From: Trileptium ribeirensis
Taxonomy: Eukaryota; Nematoda; Enoplea; Enoplida; Thoracostomopsidae
NCBI GenBank assembly: GCA_030248225.1
Contig: JASANE010010005.1
Location: forward strand, 26,172-90,171
Length of the DNA stretch: 64,000 bases
Direction: 5' to 3'
Shown here: positions 32,801-44,800 of the stretch, piece by piece
How positions within the stretch are numbered: position 1 is the stretch's first letter
Layout: every line of letters starts with the position of its first letter
Position numbers and translations under genes: made by a program
Notes under the pieces: generated by a model
Told to the model about the DNA's origin: nothing
What the model saw: the letters and a program-made list of their open reading frames with translations, nothing else
Databases searched by the model: none

Positions 32801-35800
32801 AAATTAAAGGTACCGATCGTTGGAAGAGTTCACAGCTTCGTTGGTTTGGCAATTGGTACCCATAATTTACTCGATACACGCAAAATTCGCAAAAAGAGAT
32901 ATATTTGAAACTTAGGCCACGTATATGCTCAAAACAGTATCAAATGTAATTATATTTTAATTATATGCAAGTTGGCCTACGTAACCTTGCAATTGAGAAA
33001 GTATAGGTTCTTGTACCTGGAATAGGGGTGAGACAGGACCTCCTCTTCCCGGTTTAGTCTAACGCTTATTATGTATATATACTAAGAAAGACATGGAACA
33101 TATTTCACTTATACGGCACACTAAGATTGTTCCAGCGCTCAGCTTTATCTTTAATTGCTCTGGCTTCGGCAAAATTTGAGGTAAAGTTCAAACGTGTTTT
33201 TGGAATACAGCATGTTTCTTTTAGGTTCGGGCTATCTTTCGGGATATAAAATCCTTGGCTTTTAGCCCAAAATATTTGCGATGTACGCGTATATAGACAT
33301 CTTGAATGTATTTGCAGAAAGCCTGGACGTCGCTACCTTGCCGTGCTCCGTCTCTGTATTATCAAGCCAGTTCTTGCATGCAGTTGATTCTTTGACACAA
33401 ATATATGGTCTTACTGGAAAATTACTGCACAAAACTGCTGACAATTTATCCTCGCTACATCCGTCTTCGCCCAAGCCACTCGCAAGAGTGCCGCAACACC
33501 ACAATTTCTTACTAGATTTTTTCGTATTAGGAGTAGTAGTTAGTCCTCATTCAGTATAGAAATATTTTTACATAATTGCCAAAACATCGCACAATTATAG
33601 TTCTTTCTAAGAACACATCTTGCAATAGGACCGAATGAATATAGCAAATGGTTCAAATACAATCGTCTATATGGGACTTTCTGTGCGGTATGACTAAAGA
33701 TAAGCTATATTAACATTTTTCGGAAGCAAATTCTTTCCCTTTTAGGCTCATGAGGTGTGGAAGGTTAGGTCAAAGTCGGTTTCAGACTGCATCAAAAAAT
33801 AACTGTGCTCTGGGAAGCGTATACGGGCAGGGTGACCAGCGAAGAATGAAATCACCGGGTTTTGAAAAAAAATCACGGTCTTTGCTTAAAATATTATCCG
33901 TTTCATTCGCTCAGCGACGACTATAGTTTCGTTGAACGAAAGGACCCTCCTTTCAGCCGACCTCCCTCGTCTCCGCTTGGTCAGAGGTTTCAATCAGCTA
34001 CCCCTTCAACAGTAACATTTATCATATCATTATTCCACCCGAATAGGGAACTAGAGGGGCAAACTGCAAGACATACCATGCACAGTGAATAAAAACCGCG
34101 TCCAAAATGTTGGTTTAGTTCGTGTTGTAACTCACAATCTGATAAAGAAAAACCCGTATCAAAATTGACAAGTGGAACAGTAACACGATGCTTCAATGGC
34201 TTTTTTTTTCAAAATGTGCTCAACACTTATATACTACGCATATTTTTTCACATAATTTTGGCTATGTGTAGTCATCTTCGGCACTGAATGACGATATTCT
34301 TAGGAACTGTAAACGTCTTATGAAAGTACACAAAAACAGTAAATTGTTTGGCTCACTCATCACTTTATTTATGCGCCCTCTGAATCAATAACAAACATGC
34401 GGGATTTTCTGGATGGGGTATGGCCGAACACGGAGGGATTTTGGCAATTAGGGCAGAGGCAAGGCCGAGTGTGGGGAATGCTCACCCCCTCCCTCGCATG
34501 ATGGAAAGTCCAGTTTTCATCTGTCATTATTAAGACTCTATATAACGAGATCCGAGCAGCGAAACACAGGTGGGTACCCGCATTGCTAAATTTGGCAAGG
34601 ACCACTAAAAACCAGTTATTGGCAATTTTGTCCTGTAAAATAAGGTCGGATATACTAGTCCGTCAGTGAGCACTTGGCTCTCGCAGAGCTGGCTCCTCCT
34701 CGACAGTATCGATCCTGCTCGATCATTGGTGTCTTGCCATGTTCGTAGCAGCATATTCTCGGCCACAAAATTCGCATACTTTTCTTCTTGCGCGGTATAC
34801 CCGGGCTTGGGCCTCCTCCAGCGCTGAACCTCTTCCTTGCCCATCAGAATTGCACGATCTGCGGTGACGTGCGATGTTCGATTTCGATATGTTGTTGCAG
34901 AATTCGCATTTCCGAGAGTTTGCATCGTTATGTTGCTGTCCACCACACACTTTTACGTGATTGCGTAAACTGGCCTCGGAGTCGAAGGACAATTTGCACC
35001 CACCACACTGGAACAGAACCCGCTCCTCTACTTTTTGATGTGATCTTTTCATGTGGTTGGTTAAGCCCGCACGGCTTCGACATACCTTTCCACAACCTTC
35101 GTATTTGCATTGAAGCGGATTTATTTCTTCAGCTCGTTGCTGACTTCGGCTAAATTGGGGTGCTGTTGCGCGGTTACCTTGCTTGAGCTCCCATTCCCAG
35201 GTGTGCTTGAGGCGTTTTTCGATGATTTTTTTCCATTTCTTCCTGTCGGTTGTTAGGACGTTTATGTTGCACCAATCAATTCCGGCTTCACGTAGAATGT
35301 TCTTCCAATACACAATCGTCTTGCGTTTTTACCAGCTGTTTTCGGCATGTTCTCTATCTTCGCGCTCCACCCGAGGATGGCTGCCTTCGTAATGCGGTTA
35401 TTCTCCATCCTGAATACGTGGCCAAGCCTTTTCAGGATGCGCTTTTCAATTTTCCATCTCAGCGACTTCACATTCAGGGCATTCCGGACGTCTTGCATGT
35501 TACATTGTTCTCGTTGCATTTGGATAAGTGGTGGTCCCTTCTTGTCGCTCCATGTGCCGATAGGTCTTGTCTATCCATTTTTGCAGCCTTTTGACATCTT
35601 TTTTCCACCACGTTCTCGTGTTGCAGTCGAATAACAGTCCACTTCCAAGCATGCTTGCACGATTCTTGCTTGTGTTCTTCGTGATAGCTTCGTATTGGTC
35701 AGTTGTCTCTTGACTTTTTGCCACAGGGACGCTGCTCGCCGAATTCTGTTCTTTATATCGGATTCATGGTTTAACCAGCAGCAGAGCATTCTCACGTCCG

Positions 35801-38800
35801 CTTCGACATCACCAAAAATCATCGTTTCTTCTTTATCGTCGTTAGTTGTTTCCTTAAACTGGTTCATTACCTGCTTCACGTGCCGCAAACCAATGTCAAT
35901 CTCTTCCTGGTTGCCGAGAATTGTTGTATCGTCGGCGAAAAAATTGATGATTGTAACTGTTTTTGCTTCGCTGTTGTAACGCTCCCACCGAGATGTTGAT
36001 GGGAAACGGTTGTCGGGGACCCATCGCCATTTTATGCCTGCGTTTGGGTCGTGCTGAAGGCGAGATTTTTCGGCTAGACGCATTACAGTCTGATGGTAGA
36101 TATTGAATAGCATTGGCGATGTCGGGCAGCCTTCACTTAGTCCACGTTGTGGGCACCATGTTTCACTGTCCCGGCCTTTGCTTTTGATGCAATAAGACGT
36201 TGTTTCATGTATGTCTATGATGGTGTTGATGAAGTTTCCACTTAGTCCGTAGCGTTGAAGCATCATCCATAGAGCGGGTTTATTGACACGCGGGTATGCT
36301 TTGCGTAGGTCTAGTAGTCGTGCTACTTCATCATTTGTCCGTTGTTGTTGATTATTACCGTTGCACCTTTTCTTCCGATCCAACGCGTCTTCCCGGATCC
36401 TGATCATAGTTTTGGTTGCGTCAGCTGTTGACCTGCCCTGCCTGAAGCCTTGCTGGTTGTCGTCAAGTAACTCCAGGTGTTCGGCCCACCATCTTAGTCG
36501 ACTGGAAAAAACTCTTGCCAGAATTCTACTTCCCATGGACAAGAGGTATACTCCACGGTAGTTGGAGCAATTGTTCCGGTCTCCCTTTTAAACATGGGAA
36601 TCACTTGGGCTTCTTTTAGCGCTGTTGCCCATTTGCTTGCTCGAGTTTGGAACACATACTTTACCATAGCGATGATAGCATCTTGGATGTCCGAGCCGCA
36701 AGCTCTGATGTACCCCATTCTCACGCCATCCTTGCCTTCCGTTGAATCATTGATGTGTTTCATCTCATTGACTATTTCCTCAGTAGAAGGAGTTTCATTC
36801 AGCCACTCATTTGCTTCAACGGCATTGTCCCACTGTCGGAGGTCGGGGGCTTGCTCGACTGAAGCTTTGATTTCGTCTGGACTTCGTTCGTATCGTTGTT
36901 TTGATACCGCTTCGAAATGTTGTTTGAATTGATCCGATGTTATCGTTGTTGAGTGTCCCGGCCGGGTACCTCTGCTGCCTAGTTGCCGTAGTGTGCGGTA
37001 TAGTTCGCCTATATCTCCTCTGTTCGATGCGGCTTCGCATATCGTCAGAATGTTGTTCCACCATTCTGTTTCAATTACCTTTAGACGTTGTCTTAGCTCC
37101 TTCCTCGCTATTCGCAGTTGTTGCTTTGCTAATAGCAACTGTTGGGCATAATCGTCGTCATTTGGTCTAGTTTGCTCTTCCTCCAGCTGGTTTCGCTTGT
37201 CAATCAGTTTGCTTATTTCACTTGACATGCGTCTTATCTCTTCTTCATGTCCAACTTTCCACGGTTCCATTATCGTTTTTTGTCGTGTGCCGCATATTCG
37301 TTTCGCTGTTGACGTTAAAGCGTCGGCAATTATTTCCCAGTTCGTTTGATGTTCATTGATGTCCTGCAGTCTGTCGTTCCACATTTCTTGAGTTTCCTCA
37401 GCAAACTGGCGCTTCACTTCATTGTTATTTAGTCGTTCCCATCGAACTTTAGGCTGTTTGAGTGTTGACGGGTTTATGTGCCACGTTCTTGGTTTATTTA
37501 GACCTACCGTGAGAACTTTCGGGTTGTGATCTGATAGGTTGCTGCATCTGTCCACTCGTAATTTCTTGGCGAAATGATGTCGTTGACTTTGTCGCATGAA
37601 GAAAGTGTCCAGTTCATACCACCGCTGGTGCATGCGGTTGAACCAGGTGCCTCTACGTCTCATGTTGAGGAAACTATCAACGTGGGCTAAGTCGTTCTCG
37701 ACACACCAGTTGAGTAGTTCTTCGCCAGCGCGGTTACTCGAGCGCATTCCGAATTTTCCGCTTACTTGTGGTCTGTCTGATCCGCCACCGAGGTGAGAGT
37801 TGTGATCTCCGCCGATTATGCTGAGCGCTATCTGGTTTTCCACTTGCTTTCCATAGTTCTCAATGTCTTCATTACTGCTGTTACTCACAAGGGTGTAGCC
37901 AGGGGGTTGCGGGAGTCGCGACCCCCCGTTTGGATCAACCCCAAACAAAATTTGTTTTGAACGATTCCTGTTGAAAATCATGTCGGAAATTGTCCTAAAA
38001 CTATCCTCTCTCGCACTAGAAAACAATTATTTTCAACCGTATTTTTGACCAAACTTCACATTTTTGTATTAAAATTCGCTATTTTGCTAACAGTTACATT
38101 TTTTACTTGTTTATGGCGTACTTAATATACCAATTCTGGACCCTGCTTTCATATTTCTGGGCGCGACCCCCCGGATTCCCCCTTTTAGGTACCCACTGTA
38201 GGCCGCGACCCCCCTTTCAAAATTCCTGGCTACGCCCTTGGTTACTCACCGGTTGGTAGATCGATACTAAGCGCATCACACCAGTCACTACTGCCACTGT
38301 TCGTTCCGTGAAGTTCATAGGTTGCTTTTTATCGATCCATGCGTTCATTAGCTTTCCTCGTAGGAGGATGCCGGCTTTTTCGCAATGCATAATGACGGTG
38401 GTATGTTCCTCTTCTCCAAGCCAAATGACACCTTCTCTCGTCGCCGTAATTTCTGTCAATAAGATCGCTTGCCATCCTCTATCTTACTCTTATAACTTCT
38501 CGAAGTCATCTACGGTTGTTTTCGTTCATTGAAAGCCGTTGCACATTCCATGTGGCGATTTTTACATTAGCTTCGGGGTATCTCGGTTGTTGTGGCATTT
38601 GTTGCGACCTTTTTGCTGCCACTCTTTGTTGTCTGCAACTCAGACGGCGAATTCTTTGCTCCTCTTTTCGTTGCGCTGATTTGTTGCCGCGGAATTTCCC
38701 GCGACGCGTTCCAGGACCCGGGTTGGGTGGATTATTGTTAAACGTATCCGCACTCGTTTCGCATGTCGTTCGCCTCTGTATTCGTGCGTAGGGTCGACCC

Positions 38801-41800
38801 GTCGAGGGCTCTTGCCATGAATATGTTTTAGGAGACACTTCGGTTGGCTAGACCGTTGCATCTTCGTTGACATGTGGATCATCTCCTTGCGTTGAAGAGC
38901 CACCGTCGTTAGAGATACCTGGTGAGTTCTTTGAGGCACAGCTCATTTGAGCGTGCGTTACCCGCTCGCGCCGACGCGGAGGCGACTCACCACGCGAGCC
39001 GGATATACTATCCATCCATCCATGAGCACTCCGCTCATTGTAGAGCTGGCTCCACCCCCAGGGCTCCTCCTCCACAGCTTTCCTGATGACGGGCCATATT
39101 TGCGACGGACCGCTGTTGACCGCAGATGTCGCACGTCTTTTGTCTTGCTCTATACACCCTGGCCTGGACTTCCTCCTCCGCTGACCCTCGTCCTTGGCCA
39201 CCCCTCCACACGTCCTTTTGTGTCTTGCGATATTTGCCTTGGTGTAATCTTTGAGGCATTTTTCGCATTTCACCATACCCTCGTTGTCCGCTCTCATTCC
39301 CCCGCAGCGCTTTGCGTGGTTTTTCATCGTCCCTTCGGTGTCAAACTCTTTGTAGCACTTGGGGCAGATGAAACGCGCCCGTTCGTGTACTTTTTAATGG
39401 ATGCGTTTGACGTGGTTTGTTAGACCGGCTTTTGATTTACACACTTTGTCACACCCATCCCATCTGCATCGCAGTGGGTTCCGATCTTCCACGGTGGCCG
39501 TCTGACTACGGTTGCCGACGTTAATTCGCCCTGGGATGTCGTGTTGGCCTCCTCCTCGCTCCCAGTGCCATAGATATTCCATGCGAGCCTTCACTAGTGT
39601 TTTCCATCTCTTCTTGTCGCTGGTCAAATAGTTGATATTTGTCCAGTCCATCCCTGCTTCTTTGATGATGTTTTTCCAATAGATCACTGTTTTTCGTTTT
39701 TTCCCCGGAGTCTTTTTCTTGCTCTCTAGCTTCTGGTTCCACCCGAGAACCGCAACCTTGGTCAGCCTGCTATTGTCCATCCGGAAGACGTGTCCGATGC
39801 GTTCCAAGATTCGTTTCTCGATTTTCCATCTCAAAGACTTCACACCCAGTATGTTTCGCACGTCTTGCATGTTTCGACCTTCTGCCTGCATTTGTATAAG
39901 AGGCGGGCCCTTCTTGTTGCTCCAGATGTGACGATAGCCGGATATACTAGAGTTAAACTAAAGGGTCATCGTCATCATCCGTTACAAAACAATCTCGGGA
40001 ACGGAATTCTAATCCAAGAAATTCAGGTGCCAATCCTTGTCAAAAAACAGTAGTGGTGATATACGATTTGTGCATGCCGTTAACAGGTATGCATTTGTAT
40101 ACACCTAATCTGTTTAGCGCATATCGGTAACGGCATTCTAATATCGGTATAGGCTATCAGTATTTTTCAATATTGGTCATTATGGACAACAAAATATATC
40201 TAGATGTACATATCTGGACTTTCTATTTGTTGCATTAGTTTTGCAAGGAGGCATGTACCGTGGAACCATTTTCTCTGATCACTAGATTTCCCCGGTGTTG
40301 GCAACCCTGTACGTGGTTAAGTTAGTCTGGATAAGTTGGTCAGTCGAATATCTTAGGCAACGATACCGTACATAATTCTGCTCGGAGTTGTGAGAAGTTC
40401 TATTTTGGCATGACCTAGTTTCTGGCTTATCAGATCAGATCAATGCACCATTGCGTCATTCGAGAGACAACAAATTTAATGACAGACGGTTTGACAAGGT
40501 GAGATTGAGATAGTTGGTTTCGAGCTTGATACTTTTAGGCAAAAACGAGTGCTTGGGCTCCCCCATTTCAAATGCCCCAAAACAGTTTTAGCTTCACCAT
40601 AAAAATAAAGAGTATTTTATTAATCTCCTTCCGAAGTTAAAGATTCGATTAATTCGCGTGAAAATGATTTAACAATAAGTGCTACTAACCTCAATAGACA
40701 CGTTTTACAGCGCTTTTGAGGCTATATATGACATAGCCTTACGTTAAAATAATGAATTTTAAAATTTCTACACTTAGATGCCTCCCGGTCCAGCTGATAT
40801 ATCCAAGATCATGACCCCTGGCAAAATCCCACAAACACCTGATTCATACCATGGCTAAATATACAGCGAATAGAACAAAACATGTTATACTATACTAATA
40901 TAACCAAATTACCAGTTCACATGACGCGAACAATAACGTACCCAAGTGTAGACTAAAGCCGACTCGAAAAGGTGAAAATGCTAACGTCACCACCTGAACG
41001 CGGGAAGAACAGACCGCAACAAAGTTGGTAAATGTAATTCGGGTTGAAGGTAAAGATGTGAAAACTAGACTCAAAATGAACGAAACGAACTTACCTCGAA
41101 AATCACCACGACCTCGCATCGGACTGCTTCCGCCAAAATTACCACGAGAGTTCCTACAACGCTAAGCTGGGATGTCAAAAAGAAAGAAATAGACAAATAT
41201 TTCACACTCATATATATCTAATGTGATAACTGTCGTAAGGCACGTGCCGCGAGATTGTAAAAATAACTAGAATCAATTCAAATCTTTAATAAACTCTAGT
41301 TTTATAAATTGTAGCATACATTAGCGTACTAGAACAAAGTCCAGAAGAACTGCACAACTAATTGCGCGAATGTAGAATTTGTGCAACCAGTTTCTAGCAA
41401 AATCACAACGTACATGGACACTACAGCTTATGCAGAAAATCCACTATAAACGCATATCTATAATCCGGACTTTTAGCCGGTGACAAAAACGCTTAATGCT
41501 AAAAAATTTAAACAAAGCTACAAAGTTCGAATAATTGTCGAGAGCACGGGATGTTGCACTTATAAAACTGGACACTTTAGCCTAATTATCCATCCAGCAA
41601 AACATATTTCGGTAACAAATTAATCAGAACTATTGTCAAAATGTTGTTGTTCTGTCTTAACGACGTTAGCTATTGGCAACTTACCACTGCCCCGACTGTC
41701 GTGGGCCACCACCGCTGCTATCTGTATATCCATTTTCGCCATGCGAATTGTCATCATCATCACCACCACCCTCGTTGTTGTACCGTGAACCGCTCGGCGG

Positions 41801-44800
41801 GCGTCTGCCGCCGCGCTCAGGACTATCAAACCTCGAATTGTAGCCTCCGCCACCTCGAGGCGGGCCTACCGGTCCGCGATCACCAAGAAGACCCCGGTCA
41901 TTTCCTCCGCCACCACCGCGACCCCGAAAGCCGCCAACAGATGCGGCTGCGCCTGACAGTGGAAGCAGCCCTCCTCGGCTACTGCCACCACGAGGCGAGA
42001 ATTGTGATGGGACCCCGCCGCCACCACCTGGCGGACCAAACGGACGTCGTTGCTGAAACAAACAGTCAATCATCACAGATACGCAGTTCAAAGGCGAACA
42101 ATTTTAGTACACGCTAAAAATAACTGTCACACGCTCCAGACTCGCTCGAGATAATTTTGTTATAAAATTAGAATTTATTATTTGTTTAAATAGTTCCCAA
42201 ATCTCTTGCGAGCCGCTCGCTCGCTTGAAATGTGACAGTCATCTCTGGCTCGTACTGTAGCTAAATTTTATTACAGAGCGCTGTCTTTTTGATATACCAA
42301 GGTCTTATTCATATTGCTAGTAACTCTACCGAGATTGCAGAACGCATGAAGCATAGGTACACCTACGCCTTTTGCGTGCACATCAAATCAGCTCTCGATA
42401 GCATTCGTCGATGTGCTATATGTGGACATTACACAATGCCAGCACAAGTTACAACAAAACTAACACCGGCAATGAGTTTCCCATGCCCCAAAACCCCCAG
42501 GTGCAACTTATCGGCCGCCCAGGATCTCAGAACAAATTTTTGAATTTTGGGTCGGGGAACCATTGGTGCACCATACCTCAAACCTCATAAATCTTGAACC
42601 GGAGCCTTAATCGAAAAATAAAAAAGAGGCATCGGCATTTATGATTTTTGCTATGAAATAAAACCATCCAGAGATAAAAATTCGAAAGTTAGGATAAAAA
42701 TAATCTTGCTTCCGTAAATGGTACGAAAAACCCTCATTTTGACTTCTGACCCCGAACCATGAGGCGTCATACCCGCGTACCCATGGAACCATGGGTCACA
42801 GAGCAAACCCAATACCGGCAATGAGTTTCTCATGCGCGAAAACCCCTAAGTGAAACTTTTCAGCCGCCCAGGACGTCAGAATAAATTTTCTAATTTTGGG
42901 ACGAGGAACCATGAGGGTGCCATACCTCAAACCCCATAACTCCAAAACCGGAGGCTTAATCGAAAAACAAAAAAAGAGGCATCGGCATTTATGATTTTAC
43001 TATAAACTAAAACCACCCAGAAAAAAATTCGATAGTTAAGATAAAAATAACCTTGCTTCCGTGAACGGTACTAAAATAGGGCAAAAACACACGTTTTGAC
43101 CCCTGACCACGGAACCAGACCCCAAATCGAAAACAATCGGCGATGTACACGATAAATCGATTATGCCGGTTCGCATGAGCCCAAGATCATGAAAATAGGT
43201 TAAGGTGTTCTCGACTTATGGCCGGTCACACACACACGGAATTTAAAAGATTTCACCCCTGCAACACACAATCTCCACTATGTTTCACTACGTTCTCACT
43301 ATATATGTCCAGTCTTTGGACATACACAACAACCCCACATTAATAGTATATACACAATTTCGTGTCCTTTTGGTCAACTGAGAGCGCATCTTTAGAATGG
43401 TTCCACTCAAAAACTAAAGAAAAAGTTTCTTGAAACCAAGCATTTAAATAAACTTTTTTCAACACACGCTATTCCAAGTTCATAAAATCGCAAATGCTGC
43501 GTCATGTATATACACACGAGGAGCGTGTCCACATTGCGTCCGATCCAATAGAGCATGCACGGAGCCGAATCTGATGATGTGAAAAATTCGTAACACAAAC
43601 AACGGCACACGAAGTCTTAGAGTTTGATCGGATCAAATGTGAGACCATAAACCGAATCGGATTGAAACAATTTTATGATCACGACCAAGTGAAGTTCTAT
43701 ATGTGAGAACAAAACTTTCCGGTCTATCATGTTAAATACGCATGAATTCTTTCGTTTTCATTTGATAAACAATCTAAAACAATAATTTTTAACAAAGGGA
43801 AAAATTTACACTTTGTGAACAGACGCAATGGCGACAAAATACATCGAAATGTAACGATGCATACAACGAACATCCGATACATGTAGTAAGATCACGCACA
43901 AGACCTAATCATCAATGAATGGGTAATGATGCTCCTTGTTGGCGTTCAAAAGAAGCAAATCTTCCACTTTGGCCAGCCAAAACCCATCGCTATATTTGAC
44001 GTGGAGTGGACCGCTGTGTTTGTGCTCACGAACGGGATTCTAGGAGCAAGCAATAAATGTATAAAATACACAGACTGTTAGACTAGTCTTAAACGAATCA
44101 CGTTGTGTACTTGGAACGGAATTTTATATTATAAACATCGATTCAAAACACTCACATCAAATCCTCGCGGCGAAGCTCCCCGAGGTGGATGCATAAAGTC
44201 TTGACCACCGCCGCGCATCGGCATGCCACCACGTCCACCACGAAAAGGTCCTCCCGCGCCCCGAAATCCGCCACCAAGGTATCCCCCACCAGGAGACGAA
44301 TTGTCACGAGACGAGTCGTCGTTACCATCCATTCTATCTAAATTAATACTAAATAAAACTAGTAACTCGTAAATAAAAAAACATGGGGCGAGTGTGGCTA
44401 CTGTGCGCTTAGTGATCACGTCGACGTTCCAAATTCAGCTCCACGAGGCCCTCAAAGTACCAGGATAATAATGATACACTGCGATATTTTGATCGCAACG
44501 GTATGAGGTAATTTTAAACGCTTAAAACCGTAAAGGCGTGTTCACACGCTCAAACTTTTTGCTCAAAATTTTACGGTGATTTTTAAATGAAAATTGCGAT
44601 ATTTTAAAATTTGAGATCAAAATTTGAGCTCAAACTTTTTCAGGTAATACATCTCGTCCATGATTGGCTACAAGAACATTCATGAAATCTTTGAACTGTG
44701 TTCACACGTTCAAACTTGCAAAAAAGTTGCTTTCAAATTTTGATCAAAATTTGAGGTCAAATTTTGATCAAAATTTGAGCAAAAAGTTTGAGCGTGTGAA

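Larger units (their letters stand above)
34647..38999 (-). mobile_element. APE-type non-LTR retrotransposon with C-terminal zinc fingers, decayed copy
   Basis: About 4.4 kb in the same orientation as the host gene. Order on the - strand: endonuclease start VKIATWNVQRLS (near 38550), more endonuclease (GGDHNSHLGG, LSDHNPKVL), RT (GFRQGRSTADATKTM, LLDLRKAYPRV, GLSEGCPTSPMLFNIYH, FFADDT near 35930), the SLRWKIEKRILKRLGHVFRM block, then four C2H2/C2HC zinc fingers (34720-35110). Frames change several times (breaks near 38460, 36500, 35570 and 35300), so it is inactive. RTE-like in general plan, but the clade is uncertain. The sequence CGGATATACTA (+ strand) lies at both ends. Confidence 0.85.

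Noticed and set aside
33262..33559. Possible exon or small protein (both strands open)
   Set aside because: No splice sites in consistent phase and no recognised domain.
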